A stretch of 64,000 nt of DNA from Amphiplicatus sp046296195 (GTDB taxonomy: Bacteria > Pseudomonadota > Alphaproteobacteria > Caulobacterales > Parvularculaceae). Below, piece by piece: positions 33,931-41,168 of this stretch. The notes below the pieces were generated by a model. That model did no database searches. It worked only from the letters and a program-made list of their open reading frames with translations, and was not told the origin of the DNA. The stretch spans positions 66,431 through 130,430 of the forward strand of contig JBKBLR010000005.1 in NCBI GenBank assembly GCA_046296195.1, read 5' to 3'. The position numbers were made by a program, and so were the translations under genes. How positions within the stretch are numbered: position 1 is the stretch's first letter; the number at the start of each line of letters is the position of its first letter.

Positions 33931-34458
33931 TCAATAATTCGGGACCTTGTCGTCGACGGCGTTGCCGCGTGTCGGAATCAGCATGTTGCGAACGAATGTG
34001 CAGACCATTTCGCCGCGCTGGTTTTTGCCGATGGTGCGGATCGTCACGATCCCTTGCGTGGGGCGCGATTGCGACCGCCGCTTTTTCAGCACCTCGCTCT
34101 CGCCATAGATGGTGTCGCCCGCGAAGACGGGCGCGGTGAACTTCACCTCGTCCATGCCGAGATTGGCGATCGCCTTCTGCGAACAGTCGGTCACGCTCAT
34201 GCCGATGAGGATCGCGAGCGTATAGGGGCTGACGACTAGGTTCTGCTTGAACTCCGAATATTTGGCGTATTCGGCGTCGAAATGCATCGGATGGGTGTTC
34301 ATCGTCATCAGCGTAAACAGGTGATTGTCATATTCCGTCACCGTCTTGCCGGGACGGTGCTCGTAGACATCGCCTTCCTTGAAGTCCTCGAAATAGCGCC
34401 CGAAAGTCTCGCGATAGCGGTTTGGCCCTACTTCCTTCCACTGCTGGACCATGGTCAT
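33931..34458 (-). CDS. MaoC-family hydratase (mesaconyl/itaconyl-CoA hydratase-like)
   Basis: A 175-residue hot-dog-fold hydratase: FEDFKEGDVYEHRPGKTVTEYDNHLFTLMTMNTHPMHFD carries the Asp and His pair of (R)-specific hydratases, and VSPYTLAILIGMSVTD is typical of mesaconyl-CoA and itaconyl-CoA hydratase relatives. It adds water across the double bond made by the acyl-CoA dehydrogenase. The start at 34458 overlaps the lyase stop (ATGA); ATG 34452 has an AGGA 6 bases upstream and is an equal alternative. Confidence 0.87.
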   Translation of the reverse strand: MTMVQQWKEVGPNRYRETFGRYFEDFKEGDVYEHRPGKTVTEYDNHLFTLMTMNTHPMHFDAEYAKYSEFKQNLVVSPYTLAILIGMSVTDCSQKAIANLGMDEVKFTAPVFAGDTIYGESEVLKKRRSQSRPTQGIVTIRTIGKNQRGEMVCTFVRNMLIPTRGNAVDDKVPNY

Positions 34459-35282
34459 TCCTGTTTCGCTTTGGCGGCGAGCACTCGCGCGGCGGCGCGC
34501 AGCACCGGTTTCTCGATGAGCTTTCCTTCAAGCAGCGCGACGCCACCCTCGGCCTCGCGATAGGCGGCCGCAATGCGTTCGGCTTTGGAGACCTCCTCAG
34601 CGCTTGGCGAGAAGATCTCGTTGATTGCGGCGACCTGCGACGGGTGGATGCAGGCGCGTCCGTGAAATCCCATCGCGCGCACGCGCGCGGATTCGGCGCG
34701 CAGCCCCGCCTCATCGCGCACGTCGAGGAAAGGAACGTCCATCGTCGCGCAGCCCGCCGTCGCCGCGGCGGCGACAATCGAGGCGCGCGCATGATAGAGC
34801 GCGTCCCAGCCCATGTCGGCACCGATCGAGGCCGAATAATCGGCCCCGCCGAACATGACCCCGCCAACCGGTCCGGCGGCCGCAGCGATACCCGGCAGTT
34901 GCGCAAGCGCCTCCGGCGTTTCGAGAAGCGGCCAGAGCGCGGGACAGCGCGCGGCGAGAACGGCGGCGACCTGCTCGAGGTCGAAGCCCCCACGCGCCTT
35001 GGGGATCATGAGGAAGGCGGGCGCCGCCTTGCTGTCGAGCAAGGCGATGAGGTCGCGCAATCCATCGGACGTCGTCAGCGCGTTGATGCGAAACCCGACC
35101 GCAGGCCGCGCCGGCGCGGCTGAGAGGAACTGAAATGTCTCGCGCCGCGCCCCTTCCTTGAGCTCTGGCGCGACCGCATCCTCAAGGTCGATGCAAACGG
35201 CGTCGGCGCCCGACGCACACGCCTTCTCGAAGCGGTCAGGCCGCGATCCCGGCACGAAGAGCAGCGATCGGAAGGCGGCCAT
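34455..35282 (-). CDS. HpcH/HpaI (CitE-like) CoA-ester lyase
   Basis: A 275-residue TIM-barrel lyase: RSLLFVPGSRPDRFEKA, the metal/CoA-binding CIDLEDAVAP, PLLETPEAL, MFGGADYSASIG and GFHGRACIHPSQV. These are signatures of malyl-, beta-methylmalyl- and citramalyl-CoA lyases (Mcl, Ccl, CLYBL). It would split the hydroxyacyl-CoA made by MaoC into an acyl-CoA and an oxo-acid such as glyoxylate or pyruvate. It heads the operon, with a palindrome 32 bases upstream of its ATG. Confidence 0.89.
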   Translation of the reverse strand: MAAFRSLLFVPGSRPDRFEKACASGADAVCIDLEDAVAPELKEGARRETFQFLSAAPARPAVGFRINALTTSDGLRDLIALLDSKAAPAFLMIPKARGGFDLEQVAAVLAARCPALWPLLETPEALAQLPGIAAAAGPVGGVMFGGADYSASIGADMGWDALYHARASIVAAAATAGCATMDVPFLDVRDEAGLRAESARVRAMGFHGRACIHPSQVAAINEIFSPSAEEVSKAERIAAAYREAEGGVALLEGKLIEKPVLRAAARVLAAKAKQE

Positions 35283-35313
35283 CGAGCCGTGCCTTTCTGG
35301 GACGTCGGGGTAC

Positions 35314-35327
35314 TTTGTCCGGACAAA
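35314..35327. promoter_or_regulatory. Second-type operator TTTGTCCGGACAAA (site 2), perfect palindrome
   Basis: A perfect 14-bp palindrome 32 bases upstream of the CoA-ester lyase start, at the promoter of the 35282-30420 operon. The string ACTTTGTCCGGACA (35312-35325) is identical to site 1 at 28363-28376. The proposed ligand is the GntR/UTRA regulator at 29702-30427. Confidence 0.6.
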
Positions 35328-35372
35328 ATATCCCGCCCCCGGCGGCCGGTCAAACGGATTCGAGAACCGCGC

Positions 35373-36065
35373 TCAGAACGGCTTCACAGCGCCGAAAAAC
35401 GCGGTAGTCATGATCCCAATCCAATAGAAATAGGCGATGGTCCGCCCGAGTCTGATCGACTTCTTGAGCTTCAGCTCCGCGTCGGGGTTGGGTCCCTGCG
35501 CGATGATCGGGAACAGCTTGCGCCATTCATGCATGATGACCCGCAAGACGAAACCGAAACACAGCATCAGTCCATAGGTCAGGATTTTCGCCGAATACCA
35601 TTTTTGGCCCTCGCTCGCCGCAAAGGGGCCGTATCCGAAAAGCGAGGTCAGCGCCGTGATGATCAGTGTCGGGATGATGATGTAGCGCGTCCAGTCCTCG
35701 ATATCAGAGAGCGTGTTGCCGAGCTTCGAGCCCCGGAAGGAAAAAGCGCCGAGCGTGATCGCGACCCAGCCGGCCCAGAGGAGCCACATGAGGAGGAGCC
35801 AGCCGCCGCCGAAGGGCTGGACGCCCCAGATGTGCCCCATATGCAGGCCGAGCGGCAAAAGCGTGATGATGCCGAGCCGCGCCAGGATGTCGATACGGTA
35901 GGCGGTGTCCATGTGGCGCTTCCTCTCGTCGAAAGTGAGCGACGGATTGACGACTTTGTAAGACGTCTGGAACACGCCCCACTCGCCGCCAAGCCAGTAG
36001 ACCATGGCGATGATGTGCAGCCAGCGCAGGATCGCCAGCTCGTGGGTGGCCAGAAATTCCGTCAT
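35373..36065 (-). CDS. Polytopic membrane protein, CopD/PuuD-like
   Basis: A 230-residue inner-membrane protein with about six hydrophobic helices. RWLHIIAMVYWLGGEWGVF resembles the His-bearing first helix of CopD-like and PuuD (membrane urate hydroxylase) proteins. Further His residues (GLHMGHIWG, RVIMHEW) could bind haem. A redox or electron-transfer role at the membrane is plausible, but no function is shown. It stands alone, with operator 4 at 45 bases upstream and GAGGGAG before the ATG. Confidence 0.7.
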   Translation of the reverse strand: MTEFLATHELAILRWLHIIAMVYWLGGEWGVFQTSYKVVNPSLTFDERKRHMDTAYRIDILARLGIITLLPLGLHMGHIWGVQPFGGGWLLLMWLLWAGWVAITLGAFSFRGSKLGNTLSDIEDWTRYIIIPTLIITALTSLFGYGPFAASEGQKWYSAKILTYGLMLCFGFVLRVIMHEWRKLFPIIAQGPNPDAELKLKKSIRLGRTIAYFYWIGIMTTAFFGAVKPF

Positions 36066-36107
36066 TGCTCGCTCCCTCTGCGACGGGGACCGCTCCGCGG
36101 CTGCGGT

Positions 36108-36125
36108 CAAATGATATATCATTTG
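36108..36125. promoter_or_regulatory. Operator 4 of 8, CAAATGATATATCATTTG, 18-bp perfect palindrome
   Basis: The most extended copy: a perfect 18-bp palindrome containing AATGATATATCATT (36110-36123). It lies 43 bases upstream of the membrane-protein ATG and just after the end of the minus-strand VOC lipoprotein gene. Confidence 0.78.
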
Positions 36126-36181
36126 AAAGGCCGGCGACGGCAAGCGGCTTTTTGCCCCGGCCACCGGCCGGCAGCCCTGCC

Positions 36182-36766
36182 CTATTTCCGGCGCGGATCG
36201 CGGATCAGCCGGTTCAGCTCGACCGTATGGCCGTCAGGATCGGTCAGCATCGAGACCATGACCTCAATATCGCCGGCCGGCGAGGGATATTTCCGGAGCT
36301 TTGGTTCGCCGACAACGCGCACATTCTTCACTTTCGCTGCGCGCGCGAAGGCGGCGTCGAGATCGTCCGAATTGAACAGGAGCACGATGTCGCCCGGCGT
36401 GAAATCGGCGGCGTCGGGCGGTTTGCGGTCGAATCTCGTCTGGTCGAGAAACTGCCAGAGGCCGAGCATCCCGATATAGTCGTTGTTCGCCTTGAGAAGC
36501 ACGAGCCGCGAGCGGTTCTTGCCGTCCGATTCCGCCCGCCCGAGATTGGGCGAGGTCAGTTCCTCGTCATAGGCGACCGTCATGCCGAGCGCGTCGCGAT
36601 AGAGCGCCAGCGAATTTTCGATGTCGCGCACGATGAGGGTCGTCCGCCGGAGGTCGAGCGGATTGCGCGCGTAATCCGCCGCCGCCGTCGTGGCGGGCGC
36701 TTCCGGCCGGCTTGCGCAGGCGGTCATCAATAGCGCGCCGGCCAGAATAAAAAGCCGTTTTATCAT
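36182..36766 (-). CDS. Exported VOC-family lipoprotein
   Basis: A 194-residue protein with a lipoprotein-like signal (MIKRLFILAGALLMTAC, Cys17). A single VOC module follows: DLRRTTLIVRDIENSLALYRDALGMTVAY at the front and MLTDPDGHTVELNRLI at the end, with the Glu usual for metal binding. A membrane-anchored VOC enzyme is uncommon. It overlaps the CpcT/CpeT-like gene upstream by ATGA and is last in the operon 39440-36182. Confidence 0.8.
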   Translation of the reverse strand: MIKRLFILAGALLMTACASRPEAPATTAAADYARNPLDLRRTTLIVRDIENSLALYRDALGMTVAYDEELTSPNLGRAESDGKNRSRLVLLKANNDYIGMLGLWQFLDQTRFDRKPPDAADFTPGDIVLLFNSDDLDAAFARAAKVKNVRVVGEPKLRKYPSPAGDIEVMVSMLTDPDGHTVELNRLIRDPRRK

Positions 36767-37404
36767 TCAATCCCCTTGCCCTTACGAATGAAGATGTAGC
36801 CGCCGGCGGCCGGTCCCCAGACGTGCCCGCCGTCCGCCGCGAACCCGCGGTCCCAATTAACGTAGCGATCCTCGACCGTCACGCCGAGGCTCAAAGCGTA
36901 GGCGGCGCCCTTATAGGCGTTTGGGCATCGCTCCGATTCTGAGCGCCACATTTTCTCGGCGACGCGCGTCGCGGTGATCGCGCACTCGCTGGGGAGGAGG
37001 TCATCCGGGCCCATGCCGGCGAGCGGGGTTTTCTTGCGCCAGGCGCCTCTTGCTTTTTCCGGCGCCTTGAGGCGATGCACGGTGCGCCGCACGACGCCGG
37101 GCGCGGTCTCCACCGAATGAATGACGCGCGCGAAATAGGGCTCATTCTTCTTCGTCGCGTCGAGCGCGTCCGGCCGGTCGCCGAGTAGCGCCTGCTCCTG
37201 ATAGAGCCACACGCCATCCGCGCGCGCTGGCCAGATGCGAACGATCTCAGACTCAGCCACGCTGTAGCGATCATCGCGCGCCGACTGGTCGATGGTCGTG
37301 AAGCTGCCGACCGAGAGCGCGGTCAGTTCGTCAAGATAAGAACGCGCGTCGGACGCTTCTGCGGACGTCGCAGCGAGGCTCGCAATCAGGGCGAAAAGGC
37401 GCAT
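36763..37404 (-). CDS. CpcT/CpeT-family chromophore lyase-like protein, exported, copy 1
   Basis: A 213-residue protein with a short signal peptide (residues 1-18). A CpcT/CpeT fold follows: YLDELTALSVGSFTTIDQSARDD, WLYQEQALLG, YFARVIHSVETAPGVVRRTVHRL, ECAITATRV and VNWDRGFAADGGHVWGPAAGGYIFI. In cyanobacteria this beta-barrel family attaches phycobilins to phycobiliprotein cysteines, and members bind bilins. Outside phototrophs the function is unknown. Its place in a catabolic operon suggests binding or processing of a bilin-like substrate (inference). GGAGA lies upstream. Confidence 0.82.
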   Translation of the reverse strand: MRLFALIASLAATSAEASDARSYLDELTALSVGSFTTIDQSARDDRYSVAESEIVRIWPARADGVWLYQEQALLGDRPDALDATKKNEPYFARVIHSVETAPGVVRRTVHRLKAPEKARGAWRKKTPLAGMGPDDLLPSECAITATRVAEKMWRSESERCPNAYKGAAYALSLGVTVEDRYVNWDRGFAADGGHVWGPAAGGYIFIRKGKGIE

Positions 37405-37405
37405 C

Positions 37406-38287
37406 CTACGTCTCCTGACAGGGAAAGGCCGCGGCAAAGGCGCGCGCAATCTCCTCGCGCGAGGCGATGAAAACGTCATCGCGGCCGGAGACGGCGCCAA
37501 GAAATTTTTCGAGCGCGCCGATCCGGCCCGGCCGGCCGATGATGCGCAAATGAAGACCAAGGGACATCATCCGCGCGCCCTCTTCGCGGGATTCCTTCAG
37601 CAGCCATTCGACGCTGTCGGTCGCATAACGAAGCCAGTCCGCCGCCGTCAGCGAGGGGGCGAGCCAGAATTTCATGTCATTGGAGTCTAGCGCATAGGGC
37701 ATGATGACCATCGGCTTCACGCCGGCGCCGGTTTCCACGCGATCCCAGAACGGAAAATCGTCGGAATAATCGTCCATGTGATAGAAGAAGCCTTCCTCCG
37801 CGAGGAGGCGACGCGTGACGTCCGTATGCAGATAGCGCGACAGCCAGCCGACGGGGCGCCGACCGCAGGTCTTTTCGATCGAGGAGACGGCCTTGCGGAT
37901 AAAGTCGCGTTCCTTTTCCTCGTCCATCCAGTATTGATGCGCCCAGCGCCAGCCATGGCTGCACGGCTCGTCGCCGCGACGCCGGATCGCTTCCGCGATT
38001 TGCGGCGCACGCTCCAACGCAAGGCCCGCCGCGGTCCAGGTGACGCGGACCTTGTAGGCGTCAATCAGCTTCAGGACTCGAGGAAAGCCGGCCTTGATTC
38101 CGTACTGGTAATTCGATTCATTGCCATGCATCCGTATCGGCTTTGAAACCGTGACCGACAATTCATCGAGCGGCTCGGGACCCCGGTCGCCGTCGCGGAT
38201 GTTCTGTTCTGCGCCCTCCTCGACATTGATGACGATCGACAAGGCGAGCCTTGCGCCGTTTGGCCAGCGGAATTCTTTACGGTCCAT
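37406..38287 (-). CDS. Polysaccharide-deacetylase-fold hydrolase (cyclic-imide hydrolase/PuuE-like), copy C
   Basis: A 293-residue single-domain protein: LALSIVINVEEGAEQNIRDGD, YQYGIKAGFPRVLKLIDAYKVRVTWTAAG, EPCSHGWRWAHQYWMDEEKERDF and WLSRYLHTDVTRRLLAEEGFFYHMDDYSDDFPFW. The NVEEGAE opening, SHGW and the Asp-rich region after SRY are the pattern of allantoinase PuuE and cyclic-imide hydrolase relatives, and the length fits. Of the three copies, this one looks most like a ring-opening imidase. It overlaps the SDR gene by one base. Confidence 0.85.
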   Translation of the reverse strand: MDRKEFRWPNGARLALSIVINVEEGAEQNIRDGDRGPEPLDELSVTVSKPIRMHGNESNYQYGIKAGFPRVLKLIDAYKVRVTWTAAGLALERAPQIAEAIRRRGDEPCSHGWRWAHQYWMDEEKERDFIRKAVSSIEKTCGRRPVGWLSRYLHTDVTRRLLAEEGFFYHMDDYSDDFPFWDRVETGAGVKPMVIMPYALDSNDMKFWLAPSLTAADWLRYATDSVEWLLKESREEGARMMSLGLHLRIIGRPGRIGALEKFLGAVSGRDDVFIASREEIARAFAAAFPCQET

Positions 38288-39120
38288 CAGTGCGGCTCCT
38301 CCCCGCCCGAGACGTTCATGCTCTCGCCGGTGATGTACTGCGCATCGTCCGAACAGAGAAAGGCGACCGCCGCCGCCGTGTCCTCCGGCAGGCCGGGTCG
38401 GCGCAGCGGGATGCGGTTCTTCATCGCTTCGAGATATTCCTCGACCGATTTCGCGCCGACGACTTTCGAGAAATATTCGTTCTGCCAGGCGCCGAGGCCC
38501 GTCGTGACATGGTTCGGGCAGACATTGTTGACGGTGATTCCATGCGGCCCGAGTTCGATCGAGGCGGAGCGCACGAGGCCGACAAGCCCATGCTTCGAGG
38601 AGGTGTAGGCCTGCGCATGGGGAAAGCCCGACTTCGCCGCCTGACTTGCGATATTGACGATGCGCCCGCCGCGCCCATGATCGATCATGCGCCGCGCCGC
38701 CGCTTTCAAGCCAAAGAAGGCGCCCGTCAGATTGACGTCGATGACCGCCCGCCAGTCGGCTTCAGTCACCTCCATCAAGGGCTTCATGATGTAGCCGATG
38801 CCCGCATTGTTGACCCAGATGTCGAGCGAGCCGTGGGTTTTCACGGCATGATCGGCGAGCGCCTCCATGTCGGCGAGCGAGCGCACATCGGCGGTGAAAG
38901 TCGACGCGTCGGCGCCGAGTTTCCTGATGTCGGCAGCGATCTTGTCCATTTCCTCGGTCGCGCCGATATGGACGCTGGCCGTCGCCGCATCGCGCGAGCG
39001 TCCGAGATCCGAAATGACGATGGCGGCCCCTTCGCGCGCAAGGCGTGTGGCGATCGCTTCACCAAGCCCCTTGTGGCGCCCCGACCCCGTGATGACCGCC
39101 GTCTTGCCGTTGAAGCGCAT
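38287..39120 (-). CDS. Short-chain dehydrogenase/reductase
   Basis: A 277-residue Rossmann-fold SDR: cofactor loop ITGSGRHKGLGEAIA, NNAGIG, and the catalytic Ser/Tyr/Lys in IASQAAKSGFPHAQAYTSSKHG. The insertion after the first helix (SDLGRSRDAATASVHIGATEEMD) resembles SDRs acting on bulky substrates. It oxidises an alcohol or reduces a ketone with NAD(P)H. The start at 39120 is the family start; longer readings cover the RedY-like gene in another frame. Confidence 0.87.
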   Translation of the reverse strand: MRFNGKTAVITGSGRHKGLGEAIATRLAREGAAIVISDLGRSRDAATASVHIGATEEMDKIAADIRKLGADASTFTADVRSLADMEALADHAVKTHGSLDIWVNNAGIGYIMKPLMEVTEADWRAVIDVNLTGAFFGLKAAARRMIDHGRGGRIVNIASQAAKSGFPHAQAYTSSKHGLVGLVRSASIELGPHGITVNNVCPNHVTTGLGAWQNEYFSKVVGAKSVEEYLEAMKNRIPLRRPGLPEDTAAAVAFLCSDDAQYITGESMNVSGGEEPH

Positions 39121-39125
39121 ACCTC

Positions 39126-39440
39126 TCAACCGAGCTTTTCTGTGGTGATGAAGACGAGATCGGCAGTCATCGCCTGAAACTCGGCGGCGATTTTCTGCAT
39201 GGCCTCGGACCCCACATCCGCGGCGAAGCGGGTCATGTCGGCGATGTCGATGATCTCGAGATAGGCGTAAGGGGGCCTTGCCTCCGAGCCGAGCAGGCCA
39301 GTGCACCGGAAGACCTCGAATTTCTCGATCGAAATGAGGCCGTTGACGGTCGGCAGGTCGACCCGCCGCGCCCAGGCCTCGTAATCCTCGACGCTGACGC
39401 CCGGCTTCAGGTTGAACAGTGCGACAATCCGCGTCGTCAT
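39126..39440 (-). CDS. RedY/EthD-like dimeric alpha-beta barrel protein
   Basis: A 104-residue protein: RIVALFNLKPGVSVEDYEAWARRVDLPTVNGLISIEKFEVFR and PYAYLEIIDIADMTRFAADVGSEAMQKI. This matches RedY-like/EthD-like small proteins. RedY-type proteins occur in pyrrole and indole natural-product pathways and others; their roles vary and are mostly unclear. AGGGAGG precedes the ATG. It heads the minus operon 39440-36182 and is preceded by operator 5. Confidence 0.75.
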   Translation of the reverse strand: MTTRIVALFNLKPGVSVEDYEAWARRVDLPTVNGLISIEKFEVFRCTGLLGSEARPPYAYLEIIDIADMTRFAADVGSEAMQKIAAEFQAMTADLVFITTEKLG

Positions 39441-39481
39441 GGCCGCCTCCCTTTTGATCTGGCTCAAAAAGCCCTATCTTA

Positions 39482-39495
39482 AATGATATACCAAC
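39482..39495. promoter_or_regulatory. Operator 5 of 8, AATGATATACCAAC (degenerate)
   Basis: Matches AATGATATATCATT at 11 of 14 positions, with the left half perfect. It lies in the 125-bp divergent region between the RedY-like gene (start 39440) and the methyltransferase gene (start 39566). Confidence 0.5.
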
Positions 39496-39565
39496 TTAAT
39501 TGACGCCGCCGCGCAAGGCCCGAACGGCGAAAGGGCGGCGCCGACCGAGCAACCGGAGAGCCGCC

Positions 39566-40807
39566 ATGCGCCAGAACGCATACGATAAGCCTACTTATGA
39601 CGGCCCGCCCGATTACCGGGCGGTTGGTCGCCACGGCATGTTCCCGGATCTAACCCATGACGAGATCGCGCGGTTCAATTTCCTCGCGCAAATGAACCGG
39701 CATCTCGCAACGCGCGTCATGCCGGGCGTGAAAGAAGCGTTCGACGCACGGGTCGAGCCGTCCTTCCGGAATGCGCAAGGGCGCGGCTTCACGGACCGTC
39801 ACGAGGTCCGCAAGGCGCTGACGAAGGACCCGATGTTTCAATGGTGGTCGGCGCTGCGCCGCGCGACCATGGAACAGCGCCAGCAGGCGGGCCGCTGGGT
39901 GACGCTGCGCCAGGCCGAGGCGCTCAATGCGCGCGCTGCTGCGCTGACGAAGGATGACCCGAAGCTGAAGCTCGACCCGGCGCTAAAGCCGCCGCGCTAT
40001 GTCGCCGCGATCGACCATCACTGCATGCCGGGGAGCTATCACACCGAACTTGTCGCCGGCGACGTCACCGGCGCGGCGAATTACGATATCGGCCTCTTCA
40101 CGACGACGGGCGGCATGCTCGGCCGCTACAATGACGGCGGCGGAGTCGCGGTCGCGGCGTGGATGAAGAAGAATATGCCGGCGTTCCGGCCGCGCCGGAT
40201 TCTCGACCTCGGCTGCGGCCTCGGTCACAATGTACTGCCGATTGCAGAGGCCTATCCCGAGGCGGAAATCGTCGCGGTCGACGTCGGCGCGCCGATGCTG
40301 CGCTATGGACGGGCGCGGGCGAAGACGATGGGCGTCGAGAACGTCATTTTCGTGCAGGGCGATGTCTCCTCGCTCAAAGATTTTGAGGACGAGAGCTTCG
40401 ACTGGATCCAGTCGACGATGTTCCTGCATGAAACGAGCTTCGGTTCGATGCAAGCGATCTTCCGCGAGACGCAGCGGCTCCTGAAGCCGGGCGGCGTCGT
40501 CCTTCATGTCGAACAGCCGCAATATTCAGCCGACATGCCGCTGTTCGAGCAGGCGATGCGCGACTGGGACGCGTTCTATAATAACGAGCCTTTCTGGACG
40601 AAAATGCACGAGATCGATCTCGACGCCTTCATGCAGAAAGCGGGCTTCGCCAAAGACACGCTGATCCACGGGGGCGTCGCCGCAATCGTCGACAAGGACG
40701 TCTTCCCGGAAGCCGCGAAGGACGCAAAGCAGGAGGATTACGGGCGCAAGCCCGCCTGGCACGTCATCGGCGCGCGCAAACCTGAAGCACGAAAGGCCGC
40801 GGAATGA
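39566..40807 (+). CDS. SAM-dependent class I methyltransferase
   Basis: A 413-residue protein. The N-terminal about 210 residues are unfamiliar and all-helical in appearance. The C-terminal part is a class I methyltransferase: ILDLGCGLGHNVLPIAEAYPEAEIVAVDVGAPML (motif I), VIFVQGDVSSL and SFDWIQSTMFLHE. A methyl transfer in a catabolic region may modify a carboxylate or hydroxyl, or be a detoxification step; there is no direct evidence. GGAGAG precedes the ATG. It overlaps the next gene by ATGA. Confidence 0.85.
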   Translation: MRQNAYDKPTYDGPPDYRAVGRHGMFPDLTHDEIARFNFLAQMNRHLATRVMPGVKEAFDARVEPSFRNAQGRGFTDRHEVRKALTKDPMFQWWSALRRATMEQRQQAGRWVTLRQAEALNARAAALTKDDPKLKLDPALKPPRYVAAIDHHCMPGSYHTELVAGDVTGAANYDIGLFTTTGGMLGRYNDGGGVAVAAWMKKNMPAFRPRRILDLGCGLGHNVLPIAEAYPEAEIVAVDVGAPMLRYGRARAKTMGVENVIFVQGDVSSLKDFEDESFDWIQSTMFLHETSFGSMQAIFRETQRLLKPGGVVLHVEQPQYSADMPLFEQAMRDWDAFYNNEPFWTKMHEIDLDAFMQKAGFAKDTLIHGGVAAIVDKDVFPEAAKDAKQEDYGRKPAWHVIGARKPEARKAAE

Positions 40808-41160
40808 CGAAGCTTGATCCTCTTTCCCTCGCCGGCGCGAAAGCCCGCGGCAAGCGGCCCGTGTTCTTCGCGGATCGCGATGTCGAGCGGCTTCTCAACG
40901 TAGTGATGGCGCTCGCGCAGGAGGTCTCGGTGATGCGCGAGCGGCTCGACACCGTCGAGCGCCTGCTCGGGAAAAAAGGCGTCCTCACGCACGCCGAAAT
41001 CGACGCCTTCGAGCCCTCCAAAGTCGAAGCCGAGGAGCGCGGTGTCACGACTCAGGAGTTCATCGCGCGCATCCTGCGCATCATCCAGCAGGAACGCGAG
41101 GCGATCGGCTTCGGCGACGAGAGCGCCGAGGAGGTCGCCGACGAGCTGGCGAACAACTAA
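40804..41160 (+). CDS. Hypothetical small coiled-coil protein
   Basis: A 118-residue protein with no signal peptide. The middle (VERLLNVVMALAQEVSVMRERLDTVERLLGKKG) is a likely coiled coil, and the end is acidic (EEVADELANN). It is translationally coupled to the methyltransferase (ATGA), which suggests it is a partner or stabilising subunit of that enzyme. I do not recognise a named family. Confidence 0.7.
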   Translation: MTKLDPLSLAGAKARGKRPVFFADRDVERLLNVVMALAQEVSVMRERLDTVERLLGKKGVLTHAEIDAFEPSKVEAEERGVTTQEFIARILRIIQQEREAIGFGDESAEEVADELANN

Positions 41161-41168
41161 GCGCGGCG

